From NCBI GenBank assembly GCA_049115495.1, contig JAGDZV010000004.1:186001-250000 (forward strand): DNA of 64,000 nucleotides. Reading direction: 5' to 3'. The notes below the pieces were generated by a model that saw nothing but the letters and a program-made list of their open reading frames with translations, made no database searches and had not been told where the DNA came from. Shown here one piece after another: positions 1-9,305 of this stretch; positions within the stretch are counted from its first letter, which is position 1; each line of letters starts with the position of its first letter. Origin of the DNA: JACPUW01 sp049115495 (lineage in GTDB: Bacteria; Bacteroidota; Bacteroidia; CAILMK01; JACPUW01). Made by a program: the position numbers and the translations under genes.

Positions 1-1
1 T

Positions 2-493
2 GTTGTAATGTCAGTTTCATTTTATAACAAAAATTACGAACCAGCCATAGGTGCTGAAATAGTAGTTAACTTAAGAGATGAAGAAGGTGCTGATTTTCAA
101 TTCAAATTTTTACCAAAAGGCAGTATTTATGAAATGAATGCTGGTCAATTACCTATAGGAACCTATGAGTATTCAATAGCTGCCACATTAGGCGACGATA
201 AACATACTTTAAATGGTAAGTTAACCGTTGCAGAAGTTAACATTGAATACATGCAACCGGTTGCAAATCATAATTTGTTGTATCAATTAGCCAACCAAAA
301 CGAAGGTGAGTTGTTTTATGCAAACAACTTAGATAAGTTGAAAAACATGCTATTAGAAAGTAATAGAGCCAAGCCTATAAGGCATGAGAAAGCAGAAATT
401 ACAGAGTTAATTCATGAAAAATGGCTTTTTATACTAATTTTAATAGCTTTAACCGTTGAATGGATACTCAGAAAATATAAAGGAGCATATTAA
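2..493 (+). CDS. C-terminal part of a large membrane-anchored protein (cut by window edge)
   Basis: The reading frame is open to the left edge, so this is the 3' part of a longer gene; the first in-frame ATG at base 8 is probably internal. The visible ~163 residues look like an extracytoplasmic beta-rich domain followed by one hydrophobic segment (LFILILIALTVEWILRKYK) and a short basic tail. That is the usual end of large Bacteroidetes von Willebrand/BatA-like membrane proteins, but no diagnostic motif lies in the visible part, so the family is a guess. The next gene starts 3 bases after the stop, which suggests co-transcription. Confidence 0.6.
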   Translation, partial: VVMSVSFYNKNYEPAIGAEIVVNLRDEEGADFQFKFLPKGSIYEMNAGQLPIGTYEYSIAATLGDDKHTLNGKLTVAEVNIEYMQPVANHNLLYQLANQNEGELFYANNLDKLKNMLLESNRAKPIRHEKAEITELIHEKWLFILILIALTVEWILRKYKGAY

Positions 494-496
494 TAT

Positions 497-3400
497 TTGA
501 GCTTTTCAAAATACATATCACTTGCGTTGTTTACCCTTTTGATTTCAAAATCAATATTAGGACAGGGGTTTAGAACAGAGTTTGGCAAAAATCGTATTCA
601 AACCAAAGAATACGAGTGGAAGTTTTTCGGCAACGAAACCCATGATGTTTATTACTACTTAACGGGTAGAGAACTGGCTGCTTTTGTAGCACAAGAAGCC
701 GAAGGGCACATTAAAGAAATTGAGTCGTTTTTTGATTTTAGACTTGAAGATAAAATCACCTTTGTGTTGTACAATTCAAAGCTTGACTACAATCAAAGCA
801 ACATGTTTTTACAGCGTGATGCCTACAATGTGGGGGGAACAACAAGAATTATCGGCAGCACTTGCTTTATTTATTATCCTGGTAATCACTATGATTTTGT
901 AAAAAATATTAGACAAGGCGTTGGATATGTTGTGATTAACGAAATGCTATACGGAGGCAATATTCAAGAAAGGCTGCAAAACACAGCATTGTTGAATTTG
1001 CCAGATTGGTATGTAAACGGATTAGTAGATCATATAGCTTTAGGCTGGGATCACGATCTAGATTCGCGATTAAGAAACGGGATACTTTCACGAAAACTGA
1101 AAAATATGGGGTCGCTAACTAATGACAATAAAGATTTAGTAAGCCATGCCATGTGGATGTATATAGACAAGCGATACGGGAGAGAAGCTTTATCGAATAT
1201 CTTATACGTTTCTAGAGTGAATAAGAGTATTGAGAGTGGTTATCTCTATGTATTGGGAAAAACCTTGTCAGAAATTTATGACGAATGGTACGACTATACT
1301 TACTACTACTATCTCGATCAGCTTACCAACGGAAAAGGATTTGACCACAAGGTAGAAATGCCGCGTCGGCTTTCAAGAAAAAGGGTTTTAAGTGAATTTG
1401 CTGTAAACCCTGAATCAACCCAAATGGCTGTGGCAAGTAACAAAATGGGCAAGGTTAGAATTCATCTTATAGACCTTAAAACTGGCGATGCTAATCGGAT
1501 ATTCTCAACAGGCTATAAAAGCGCGGTGAAAGAACAGGATTTAAGTTACCCCGTTTTTTGTTGGGATACGAGGCAAAATATGCTCCACTACGTGTATGAA
1601 AAAGACGGTAATCCTTATTACATACAATATGATGTTAAGCTCGAAAAAGAAACAAGAAAAGAGCCTTTAACACAAATTCAAAAGGTGTACTCAATGAGCA
1701 TGTCGCCTGATGGCCGTTCAATTGCAATTTCAGGACTAAGAAATGGAAGAACCGATATAATGATTTTGGATAAAACCACAGTATTTGTGCGATCAATTAC
1801 CAATGATGATTATGACGATATGAACCCCATTTTTATTAAAGATGGCAAAGGAATCGTATTTGCAAGTAATCGCCCCAACGAGAAGTTTAAAGGAATAAAG
1901 AAATTTGAGAATAACTTTGACTATTCAGGCAGTTTTGATCTTTATTACTATGATTACAAGGGTAAGGCCACTAAATTCATAAAACTCACCCATACCAATA
2001 AGCTAAACGAAACGCATCCAGGATTATTGAATAATTCACTCATAACATTTTTGCATGATGCTAATGGAAATGAGAACCTAGGTTTTTTAACTACTGAAAA
2101 GCTTTATAAAGGGATAAGGGCTATAAGAAAGAAGAAAAACAACTTAGTTAGTGAAGACGATACTTTGTTTTTTGACAATCAATCTGGGTTTGCAAAATTC
2201 ATGTCTCAGCAGAGTGATAGTTCATTGCTGAATGTATCTAGAATTGACACGCAAAGCATATTTAAAGACACGAGCTATAGTTATAACTTGACTTCTTTTG
2301 GCGAAAATATTATCAAATACAACTTGAGCGATAACGATGGTATTTACTATCACTTGGGTTTTCAAAAGAATAGGTTTGGTGTTTATTCCGATACAATTGA
2401 TGTGTTTAACCTGTATAAGGAGCCATTACGAGATAAAGACGGCTTTGTATTTATGAAGCCTTTGGTTGATAAGGCCAATGAAGAAAAGGCTAAAAATGAG
2501 CTTAGAAGGCAAGAAGAGGAAGAATTACCTGAAGATAGTTTTAGATATTATTTTCAAACAGGATTTGAAGACCTTGAAACTGGGCCAAATAAAAGAGAAG
2601 ACCTTTTTAAAGGAACCGAAAGAAACCTTGAAGAATTAATTACAAGCGGTAAAAACGACAAGGATGCAAGGAGCAAGGCCAGCTATTATTTTCTCACTTT
2701 TTCGCCTGATGAGATCATTACCCAGTTTGATATAGGTTACTTTAATACACCTTACCTGCCTTACAGCCAAGGCGATAATACTATAAACGCACCAGGGTTA
2801 AGAGGTTTGTCAAGAATCGCTATAAGTGATATGTTTAAAGATTACAGGCTTGAAGCAGGTGCCAGACCTTCTATTAACTTGAATGGCGTTGATTTTTTTG
2901 CGCGTTATGCCAATGTAAAGAAGCGAATTGATAAAGAAGTTTTCTTTTATAGAACTGCCAACCGACAGTTTACTGATACTGCAAATATTAAGAGTGTTAC
3001 CCAAGAAATAAGAGTTACCTATAGCTATCCATTTTCCGAAATTGCAAGGGTTAGTTTTCAGGGTTTCGTAAGAGACGATAATCAAGTAGAGTTGGCTACT
3101 GAGAGGTCAACTTTAGAAAGCCCACCAAATCAGCAGTATTGGTTTGGCGGTAAGGCCGAGTTTGTTTATGACAATACCATAGAAGACGGCATTAATGTTA
3201 GATACGGAACAAGGTTTAAATTCTACTATGAGCACTACAATCAATTTTTAGGCTTTAGGGCGCTAAATATTGTAGGTGGTGATTTTAGACATTACCAAAA
3301 ACTTTTTAGAACCCTTGTATGGGCAAATAGGGTTTCGTTTGCTTCATCAATAGGTAATCATAAAGTGGTTTACTTTTTGGGCGGAACAGAAAACTGGTTG

Positions 3401-3865
3401 GCCCCGAGATTTAACAATGAAATCAATGTAGATGAAGAAATAGATTATATCTACAAATCAGCAGCTGTAAACCTAAGAGGATTTAGACAAAATATTAGAA
3501 ACGGCGCATCTTATGGTCTGATTAATAGCGAACTAAGACTTCCAATATTCAGGTTCTTTTCGAATAAACCTTTAAAGAGTAGTTTCTTAGAAAACTTTCA
3601 AGTAATTGGCTTTGCAGATGCAGGCGTTGCCTTTAATGGATACTCTCCTTTTAGCGAAGAAAATGCATTTAACAAGAAGATATTCTACGCCGATCCGGTA
3701 AAAATAGAGCGTTGGAGTTTAAGAAAACCAGTAGTAGGGGGTTATGGATTTGGCGTAAGAAGTAACTTAATGGGCTACTTTGTAAGGCTAGATTGGGCTT
3801 GGGGAATTGAGTCAGGCATTGAACCCAATAGAATGTTCTATTTAAGTTTAGGAACAGATTTTTAG
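497..3865 (+). CDS. TolB-like propeller / outer-membrane beta-barrel protein
   Basis: 1122-residue exported protein. It begins with a signal peptide (about residues 1-22, ending near ILGQG) that is complete only if the TTG at 497 is the start; the first internal ATG would destroy it. Residues ~30-270 resemble a peptidase-MA-like domain (LPDWYVNGLVDH region), but the zinc HExxH motif is not visible, so it is probably inactive. Residues ~290-530 carry TolB/WD40-like (PD40) repeats such as SMSMSPDGRSIAISG and NPIFIKDGKGIVFASN. The C-terminal ~400 residues alternate aromatic/polar strands and end in an aromatic Phe (YLSLGTDF), like a BamA/surface-antigen barrel. Likely an outer-membrane protein; the substrate is unknown. 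It converges on ribH with a 4-base overlap. Confidence 0.8.
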   Translation: MSFSKYISLALFTLLISKSILGQGFRTEFGKNRIQTKEYEWKFFGNETHDVYYYLTGRELAAFVAQEAEGHIKEIESFFDFRLEDKITFVLYNSKLDYNQSNMFLQRDAYNVGGTTRIIGSTCFIYYPGNHYDFVKNIRQGVGYVVINEMLYGGNIQERLQNTALLNLPDWYVNGLVDHIALGWDHDLDSRLRNGILSRKLKNMGSLTNDNKDLVSHAMWMYIDKRYGREALSNILYVSRVNKSIESGYLYVLGKTLSEIYDEWYDYTYYYYLDQLTNGKGFDHKVEMPRRLSRKRVLSEFAVNPESTQMAVASNKMGKVRIHLIDLKTGDANRIFSTGYKSAVKEQDLSYPVFCWDTRQNMLHYVYEKDGNPYYIQYDVKLEKETRKEPLTQIQKVYSMSMSPDGRSIAISGLRNGRTDIMILDKTTVFVRSITNDDYDDMNPIFIKDGKGIVFASNRPNEKFKGIKKFENNFDYSGSFDLYYYDYKGKATKFIKLTHTNKLNETHPGLLNNSLITFLHDANGNENLGFLTTEKLYKGIRAIRKKKNNLVSEDDTLFFDNQSGFAKFMSQQSDSSLLNVSRIDTQSIFKDTSYSYNLTSFGENIIKYNLSDNDGIYYHLGFQKNRFGVYSDTIDVFNLYKEPLRDKDGFVFMKPLVDKANEEKAKNELRRQEEEELPEDSFRYYFQTGFEDLETGPNKREDLFKGTERNLEELITSGKNDKDARSKASYYFLTFSPDEIITQFDIGYFNTPYLPYSQGDNTINAPGLRGLSRIAISDMFKDYRLEAGARPSINLNGVDFFARYANVKKRIDKEVFFYRTANRQFTDTANIKSVTQEIRVTYSYPFSEIARVSFQGFVRDDNQVELATERSTLESPPNQQYWFGGKAEFVYDNTIEDGINVRYGTRFKFYYEHYNQFLGFRALNIVGGDFRHYQKLFRTLVWANRVSFASSIGNHKVVYFLGGTENWLAPRFNNEINVDEEIDYIYKSAAVNLRGFRQNIRNGASYGLINSELRLPIFRFFSNKPLKSSFLENFQVIGFADAGVAFNGYSPFSEENAFNKKIFYADPVKIERWSLRKPVVGGYGFGVRSNLMGYFVRLDWAWGIESGIEPNRMFYLSLGTDF

Positions 3866-4341
3866 AGTTCGTACTTAAAGCTCAACAAATTAGCCACGGC
3901 TTCTGCACATTCTTGTCCTTTGTTGCCATACTTTCCACCCGCTCTATCAAGTGCTTGCTGGTAAGTGTTCACGGTTAATAGTCCAAATCCAATTGGTAAA
4001 TTGTGCTGTACACTCATTTCGCTAAGGCGGTGAGAAACTACCTCAGATATGTAGTGAAAATGCGGAGTTTCTCCTTTAACAAGACAGCCAATCCCAATAA
4101 GTGCATCAAAACCACCTTTTTCAATAAGGTAGTTGAGTCCTAATGGTAATTCAAAAGCTCCGCTAACTTCAAATGTTTTAATATTCTCTTTTGGCACGCC
4201 AAGGCCTATAAGGGTTTCAAATGCCCCATCTTTTAAGGTATGTGTGATTTCTGAATTCCACTCAGCGACTACAATACCAAATTGGCCTTGTTTTACTTTA
4301 GGATGAAATGACTTGCGACTAGGGTTAGGCCCTTCTTTCAT
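3862..4341 (-). CDS. ribH: 6,7-dimethyl-8-ribityllumazine synthase
   Basis: 159 residues, normal family length. It condenses 5-amino-6-ribitylaminouracil with 3,4-dihydroxy-2-butanone-4-phosphate, the penultimate step of riboflavin synthesis, in the cytoplasm. Visible family blocks are VAEWNSEIT near the N-terminus, FEVSGAFELPLG (substrate loop, usually PGAFELP), GCLVKGETPHFHYI (phosphate/catalytic His region) and PIGFGLLTVNTYQQALDRAG. It is the last gene of a probable pdhA-TPR-ribH operon, starting 2 bases after the TPR gene. The other rib genes are not in the window. Confidence 0.96.
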   Translation of the reverse strand: MKEGPNPSRKSFHPKVKQGQFGIVVAEWNSEITHTLKDGAFETLIGLGVPKENIKTFEVSGAFELPLGLNYLIEKGGFDALIGIGCLVKGETPHFHYISEVVSHRLSEMSVQHNLPIGFGLLTVNTYQQALDRAGGKYGNKGQECAEAVANLLSFKYEL

Positions 4342-4343
4342 TT

Positions 4344-5042
4344 CTACTTTTGCGTTTGGGCTCTGCTAATGTACTTGTCTATACTTGTGCCAATTTGAGT
4401 TGACCCGTATTCGTCTTTAATTTTAGTATATGTAGCTAGTGCCTTATCAGATTGTCCTAGTTTTTCATAAACTAGACCTGCCTTTTTTAAGTACATGGCT
4501 GCAGTATACTCGTTGGCATCTGCCATTGCCGCTTTATTATAATAGCTCGCTGCTTCCTCGTAGTTTCCGAGTTCGCAAAGAGCATCTCCGCAAGCTCCTA
4601 ATCCAAGTGGGGCAAGCATACGGCTATCAGAGCTAAAACTTTTTAGATGATTTACAGCATCTTCATAATAGTTAAGTGCCTTGATTGAATCTTTAGAGTT
4701 ACTACCCAATTGAAGGTTGCAAATACCAGCATAGTAGTGCGCTAAGTTACCTGCGTCAGTCATTCCGTAGTTGTCGGCAACTTCTTCAAAACCCATTATA
4801 TCGGCTTCAAAATCACCGTTTAATGCCAGTCTGAATGAGTCTTGTGCAAACAATTGCTCTGCAGTAAACATACTTGCTAAAGCTTGTTCTTGCTTTGGCT
4901 CTAGGTAAAATCGGGTAAATCCCACGTAGCCTAAGGCCAATACTATTAAAGCACCACCTACAATACTTAGGGGTTTTTGGTATTTATCTATTGGGTTCTG
5001 TGATCCTTGAACTTCTTCGAATTCTACGTTGTCTTTTGCCAT
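4344..5042 (-). CDS. TPR-repeat protein with N-terminal membrane anchor
   Basis: 232 residues. An acidic cytoplasmic N-terminus is followed by one membrane segment (about residues 26-45, PLSIVGGALIVLALGYVGF) and then TPR-like helices: AHYYAGICNLQLG, GACGDALCELGNYEEAASYY, AAMYLKKAGLVYEKLGQSDKAL. The layout resembles the YfgM/ancillary-translocon type found next to riboflavin and central-metabolism genes in Bacteroidetes. A protein-interaction role at the inner membrane is inferred from domain type only. It lies between pdhA (24 bases) and ribH (2 bases), so the three are probably one transcript. Confidence 0.85.
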   Translation of the reverse strand: MAKDNVEFEEVQGSQNPIDKYQKPLSIVGGALIVLALGYVGFTRFYLEPKQEQALASMFTAEQLFAQDSFRLALNGDFEADIMGFEEVADNYGMTDAGNLAHYYAGICNLQLGSNSKDSIKALNYYEDAVNHLKSFSSDSRMLAPLGLGACGDALCELGNYEEAASYYNKAAMADANEYTAAMYLKKAGLVYEKLGQSDKALATYTKIKDEYGSTQIGTSIDKYISRAQTQK

Positions 5043-5066
5043 TTTATGGTATGGTTCTAGTGGTTA

Positions 5067-6059
5067 TTAATCAATTAAAAATGGATAATCTTCTTGCTTG
5101 TATACGTCTGTGTAAAGCTCTCTAACATCCGGAAAAGGAGAGTCGTCTGCAAATTGAACAGAAGCTTCTACACCTTCAAGTACCTTAGCTTCTATTTTAT
5201 CTAGATCTTCAGCAGTTGCATATTTTTTATCTAAAATAGTTTTTCTAACTTGCTCTATTGGATCTATTTCTTTGTATTGCTTTACTTCATCTCTGGTTCT
5301 ATACTTTCCAGGATCACTCATTGAGTGGCCCTTATAGCGGTATGTTTTAATATCAAGTAATGTTGGAATACTTTCTTTTCTAGCGCGTTCTGCAGCTTCA
5401 GCAATGGCGTTATGAACTTCTTCAACTTTCATTCCATCAACAGCTCTATTTGGCATGTCGTATGCTTCGCCCAGTTTACTAAGTTCAGTTACATTACTTG
5501 TTCTTTCTACAGAAGTACCCATGGCGTATTTGTTGTTTTCAATAATGAATACAACTGGTAATTTCCATGTCATGGCCAAGTTAAATGTTTCGTGTAAAGC
5601 ACCTTGTCTCACAGCACCATCACCCATAAAGGTTAAGCAAATGTTGCCTGTCTCATTGTACTTTTCGCTAAATGCCATGCCAGCACCCATTGGAATTTGA
5701 GCACCAACAATACCATGGCCACCATACATGTTTCTTGCTACATCAAAAATGTGCATAGAACCACCTTTTCCTTTGGTACATCCTGTTGCTTTTCCATAAA
5801 GCTCGGCCATAATTGATTCTGGACTGGTGCCCACACCTAAACCATGTGCATGATCACGATATGCTGTAATCATTTTGTCATCTTTGGTTATGGCAGACAT
5901 CATACCGGCAACAATGGCTTCTTGTCCTATATATAAGTGGCAAAAACCACGAATTTTAGTTCCATATGCTTGACCTGCTCGTTCTTCAAAACGTCGCATC
6001 ATCATCATTTCTTCGAACCACTTAAGGTAAGTTTCTTTTGAAAATGTTGTTTTAGCCAT
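5067..6059 (-). CDS. pdhA: Pyruvate dehydrogenase E1 component, alpha subunit
   Basis: 330 residues from the ATG at 6059 (MAKTTFSKETYLKW); an upstream ATG at 6095 would add 12 residues unlike the family. Thiamine-diphosphate-dependent oxidative decarboxylation of pyruvate with the beta subunit, which is not in the window. Visible motifs: MMMMRRFEERAGQAYG at the N-terminus, GHGIVGAQIPMGAG, the ThDP/Mg motif around MGDGAVRQGALHE ending in ENNKYAMGTS, and the phosphorylation-loop region YRYKGHSMSDPGKYR. Length and motifs are complete. A near-consensus -7 hexamer (TATTTTCG in minus orientation) lies ~40 bases upstream. Confidence 0.95.
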   Translation of the reverse strand: MAKTTFSKETYLKWFEEMMMMRRFEERAGQAYGTKIRGFCHLYIGQEAIVAGMMSAITKDDKMITAYRDHAHGLGVGTSPESIMAELYGKATGCTKGKGGSMHIFDVARNMYGGHGIVGAQIPMGAGMAFSEKYNETGNICLTFMGDGAVRQGALHETFNLAMTWKLPVVFIIENNKYAMGTSVERTSNVTELSKLGEAYDMPNRAVDGMKVEEVHNAIAEAAERARKESIPTLLDIKTYRYKGHSMSDPGKYRTRDEVKQYKEIDPIEQVRKTILDKKYATAEDLDKIEAKVLEGVEASVQFADDSPFPDVRELYTDVYKQEDYPFLID

Positions 6060-6154
6060 TATAATGGGGTTTTTACGGTCAAAAAATTGAGGCACGAAAA
6101 TAGGGTTTTAATTCTTTTACAAACACCCAATTAGTGAGCCATTTTTTATGCTGG

Positions 6155-6838
6155 TTATAAAAGAAGTTTTTTAAGCGTGGGAATAGAATTAACAGCTGTT
6201 TCAGAAATGACCCTAAAATCATTTGGAACATAAATTTCATCGGCTTTGGGGTCTACCAATATGCGGTTACAAGCTGGTTTTGTGTACTGTAACAAGCTTG
6301 CTGCCGGATATACTTGAAGCGAAGTGCCAATTACAATTAGCAAATCGGCTTTCATTATTTCCATGGCGGCTTCTTCAAGTTTTGGAACGGATTCTCCAAA
6401 CCAAACAATAAATGGGCGTAATTGACTGCCCGTTTCGCATTTATCGCCCCAAAAAATATCCTTGCCATTGAGATCGTAAACTAGGTTTGGATCATTGGTG
6501 CTTTGCGCTTTTAGAATTTCTCCGTGTAGGTGAATAATATTGCTTGAACCCGCACGCTCATGTAGGTCATCTACATTTTGAGTTACAATGAGCATCTCAT
6601 ACTGATCTTCAAGTTCTGCAAAAAACTTATGTGCAAGGTTTGGCGAAGTATCTCTTACATTTTGTCTTCGTTGGTTATAAAAGTCAAGAACCATTTCAGG
6701 ATCAGCATTCCAACCTTCAGGAGATGCTACTTTGGTCACATCATGCCCTTCCCAAAGCCCCCCAGCATCTCTAAATGTTTGAATACCGCTTTCGGCACTC
6801 ATGCCTGCTCCACTTAAAATTACCAGCTTTTGTTTCAT
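6155..6838 (-). CDS. cobB: Sir2-family NAD-dependent protein deacylase
   Basis: 227 residues. NAD-binding GAGMSAESGIQTFR at residues 10-23, TQNVDDLHERAG, and the catalytic His in HLHGE. Tyr54 and Arg57 (FYNQRR) match the Tyr-x-x-Arg pair that class III sirtuins use to bind succinyl/malonyl-lysine, so desuccinylase-type activity is likely. The four zinc cysteines of classical sirtuins are not present (only one Cys, DKCETG), a pattern I associate with the Bacteroidetes form. Its start overlaps the upstream exonuclease gene by 4 bases; it is the last gene of the lipB-exonuclease-cobB operon. Confidence 0.92.
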   Translation of the reverse strand: MKQKLVILSGAGMSAESGIQTFRDAGGLWEGHDVTKVASPEGWNADPEMVLDFYNQRRQNVRDTSPNLAHKFFAELEDQYEMLIVTQNVDDLHERAGSSNIIHLHGEILKAQSTNDPNLVYDLNGKDIFWGDKCETGSQLRPFIVWFGESVPKLEEAAMEIMKADLLIVIGTSLQVYPAASLLQYTKPACNRILVDPKADEIYVPNDFRVISETAVNSIPTLKKLLL

Positions 6839-7563
6839 TGAGATATTTCAATTTTGTCGGTTTCTATGTGCGGTTGGCCAATTAAGGAGCAGAATAAATT
6901 AGCAAGGGTAGCTACATCTTTTTGGCAATATGCTACAATACGTTTAAGGTCTTTTTCTAAATAATAAACTCTGTAAACATCTGCACCACTTATGTCATCT
7001 TTTGGTGTTGGAATTCCAAAAGACCGTGCCATTACTTCTAGTGACGTAAAACTCTTAACATCTCCAAATGCCCAGAGTTTCATGGTATCTAGCAAATGCT
7101 TATTCTCCCAAGGTTTATTACCCATTATTCGCAAACCCTTTGGTAACTCTAAACCATTTATTAGCGTGCGGCGGCATATATACGGGAAATCAAACTCTTG
7201 CCCGTTGTGTGCACATAAGTAATGGTATCTTTTAAAAAAATGCGTGTTGAGCATTTGTGCAAATTCACTTAAAAGGTCCTTTTCATTTTCGTTAGAAAAT
7301 GACCTTATTCTAAAGTGAAGTTCGTTGTTGTTCTTATAAAAGAATCCTGCTGAAATACAAACGATTTTTCCAAACTCCGCATAAATACCTGCCCTTTGGT
7401 AAAGGTTATCTTCAACTTCTTCAGAATGATATTTAGATAGAATTTTAGCTTTTTTGAGCCATAAAGTTTGCCAGTCTTCTTCTAATTCGTCAAAATTTGA
7501 TTGCTCAGGTACAGTTTCAATATCGAGAAATAAAATACGTCTTAAGTCTATATCGCTTTCCAC
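6835..7563 (-). CDS. Predicted 3'-5' exonuclease (PolB-related, RNase H fold)
   Basis: 242 residues from a GTG start that overlaps the lipB stop by one base. DEDD-type exonuclease motifs are visible: LFLDIETVPE (Asp-x-Glu, residues ~12-16), AHNGQEFDFPYICRR, and YCQKDVATLANLF near the C-terminus. This matches the PolB-related predicted exonuclease family (PF10108-like). The substrate is presumably DNA, but that is family inference. It is tightly packed between lipB and the sirtuin, indicating translational coupling rather than a functional link that can be read from sequence. Confidence 0.85.
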   Translation of the reverse strand: MESDIDLRRILFLDIETVPEQSNFDELEEDWQTLWLKKAKILSKYHSEEVEDNLYQRAGIYAEFGKIVCISAGFFYKNNNELHFRIRSFSNENEKDLLSEFAQMLNTHFFKRYHYLCAHNGQEFDFPYICRRTLINGLELPKGLRIMGNKPWENKHLLDTMKLWAFGDVKSFTSLEVMARSFGIPTPKDDISGADVYRVYYLEKDLKRIVAYCQKDVATLANLFCSLIGQPHIETDKIEISQ

Positions 7564-8297
7564 TAGCTGCCTACCATTTGTTTTAGGCTGTCTAATGTAA
7601 TGTTATTGAGTTTAATTTTAAAGCGTTGTTCAAAACAGGTCTTCAAAACAGGCGTAACTTCATCAATGGTAATAGTTCTGTTTAGTTCTTTTGACATTGT
7701 AGTTACCCCTTTATCATCAATTCCGCAAGGTACTATGTTCTTAAAATAGCTAAGGTCAGTATCTACATTCAAAGCAAATCCGTGAATTGAGACCCAGCGG
7801 CTCATTTTAACTCCAATGGCGCAAATTTTTCTGTCTTCAGCCTCGGTTTGGCCCTTAATCCAAACCCCCGTTAGGCCATCAATTCTTTGTGCTTTTATGC
7901 TAAATTCAAGTAGGCAGTCCATTATGGCATCTTCCATGGTTTCAATAAACCAGGCAGCACTTGGCTTAAAACTTTCAAGGTCAAAAATGGGGTAGCCAGT
8001 AATTTGACCTGGTCCGTGATAGGTAATATCTCCTCCACGGTTAATGTGCCAATAGTCAACTCCCTTTTCTTTAAGCTCTTTTTCACTCAATAAGAGGTTT
8101 TGTAGCTTGCCAGATTTACCAAGTGTATAAACTGGGTTGTGTTCGCAAAGTAGGAAAGTACTCAAGGTTGGCTCAGGATTTTCCTTGTTCTTGTTCTCTT
8201 TTTTAATTTTAAGATCATGAGCCAAGATATCTTCTTGTAAATCCCAAGTGGATTTGTATTCGGCGTTATTTAGTCGTAAAAAAGGGATAGACTGCAT
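7563..8297 (-). CDS. lipB: Octanoyltransferase (lipoate biosynthesis)
   Basis: 244 residues. Transfers octanoyl from ACP to lipoyl domains such as the PDH E2 subunit. Motifs: GGDITYHGPGQITGYPI, the catalytic Lys in RKICAIGVKMSRW, and the catalytic Cys in NIVPCGIDDKG. An exact TAnnTTTG promoter -7 element (TATTTTTG, 8302-8309, minus strand) ends only 4 bases before the ATG, so the operon mRNA is probably leaderless. First gene of lipB-exonuclease-cobB. The presence of pdhA nearby fits lipoate demand but is not proof of a link. Confidence 0.95.
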   Translation of the reverse strand: MQSIPFLRLNNAEYKSTWDLQEDILAHDLKIKKENKNKENPEPTLSTFLLCEHNPVYTLGKSGKLQNLLLSEKELKEKGVDYWHINRGGDITYHGPGQITGYPIFDLESFKPSAAWFIETMEDAIMDCLLEFSIKAQRIDGLTGVWIKGQTEAEDRKICAIGVKMSRWVSIHGFALNVDTDLSYFKNIVPCGIDDKGVTTMSKELNRTITIDEVTPVLKTCFEQRFKIKLNNITLDSLKQMVGS

Positions 8298-8301
8298 TTT
8301 G

Positions 8302-8309
8302 CAAAAATA
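8302..8309 (-). promoter_or_regulatory. Promoter -7 element of lipB operon (TAnnTTTG)
   Basis: TATTTTTG in minus orientation, an exact match to the Bacteroidetes sigma-A -7 consensus. It is separated from the lipB ATG by CAAA only, so transcription should start at or beside the start codon. Confidence 0.6.
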
Positions 8310-8354
8310 CCTACTGTTATTTCGTTAAAAAGGTATTGTAGAAATCAAGTTGAA

Positions 8355-8864
8355 ATGATAAAACCAAAAATCCCACTTAATGAGAAAGAACGTTTAGAAG
8401 ATTTAGTTTCTACCGGATTGTTAGATTCAAAGAACGAAGAGGAGTTTAATGATTTTGTAGATATCGCATCAGCCATATTTGATACTCCGGCGGCGCTTAT
8501 AAGTCTTATTGACAAGGACCGACAATGGTATAAAAGCAGAAAGGGGATTAGCAGTAGAGAAACTCCAAGAGAGCTTTCATTTTGCGCACATGCTATAAAC
8601 AACCCTCACCAACCCTTTATAGTAGAAAACTCATTGATTGATGAAAGATTCAAGGATAACCCGCTTGTAATTGACGAACCAAATGTGGTATTCTATTGCG
8701 GTGTACCAATTGTTTCGCCAAAAGGAAATGCGCTAGGAACTTTGTGTGTAATAGATCATACACCAAGAAGTGCCAGAAGAGATAAAGTTGAAGCACTGCA
8801 AAAGTTGGCGAAGAGACTAATTGAACTTATTGAACATAAGAGAAGTATAAAGGATGGTGATTAA
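8355..8864 (+). CDS. Single-domain GAF protein
   Basis: 169 residues, essentially one GAF domain: PLNEKERLEDLVSTGLLDS, IDKDRQWYKSRKG, SFCAHAI (often a thiol or ligand pocket), VFYCGVPIVSPKGNALGTLCVID, then a helical tail. In many bacteria this exact module sits at the N-terminus of histidine kinases or diguanylate cyclases; here it stands alone with no output domain. A small-molecule or redox-sensing role is inferred. It is divergent from lipB and precedes the STAS-like gene by 60 bases. Confidence 0.85.
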   Translation: MIKPKIPLNEKERLEDLVSTGLLDSKNEEEFNDFVDIASAIFDTPAALISLIDKDRQWYKSRKGISSRETPRELSFCAHAINNPHQPFIVENSLIDERFKDNPLVIDEPNVVFYCGVPIVSPKGNALGTLCVIDHTPRSARRDKVEALQKLAKRLIELIEHKRSIKDGD

Positions 8865-8924
8865 TAGATATTATGTAACTTTATTTTGAGTTTAGCTTTG
8901 AAAATTGAAAGCTTGCTACTTTAA

Positions 8925-9305
8925 ATGCAACTAGTTGCCAGTCATATCATTAACCACGAGGCTAAAGCGGTAATTGCCACTTTTAAAGGTGATCTTTTGA
9001 TGCAAAACGCGAAGGAACTTGGTGTGAAGTATCGAATTATGGCAAAGGGATTAGGGTATGGTTTTATTCTTGACATTAGAGAAGCAAACATATTTGTAAA
9101 TCAAATGGATATCGAAAACTGGTTTAATCAGACCGATAGCGATGAATTTGAGGCTTATAAAGTGCCCACGGCTCATGTATATTCTGAAAAAAACAGAAGA
9201 ATAATTGAGTTTACTGAAAAAAGGTGGTCAAAAAAGGGTGCAATTGGTAAGTGTTTTGATACGCTAAAAGCGGCTAAAGAATTTATTTTATCTCAAGTGG
9301 GCTAA
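8925..9305 (+). CDS. Small STAS/SpoIIAA-like protein
   Basis: 126 residues. No strong motif, but length and alternating beta/alpha pattern (AKAVIATFKGDLLM, YGFILDIREAN, TAHVYSEKNRRIIEF, CFDTLKAAKEFILSQ) resemble stand-alone STAS/SpoIIAA-like proteins of Bacteroidetes. A -7-like TACTTTA sits directly against the ATG (8917-8923). The 3' end overlaps the oppositely oriented PAS sensor gene by 4 bases. With the GAF protein and the PAS sensor it forms a three-gene signalling neighbourhood; partnership is inferred from position only. Confidence 0.65.
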   Translation: MQLVASHIINHEAKAVIATFKGDLLMQNAKELGVKYRIMAKGLGYGFILDIREANIFVNQMDIENWFNQTDSDEFEAYKVPTAHVYSEKNRRIIEFTEKRWSKKGAIGKCFDTLKAAKEFILSQVG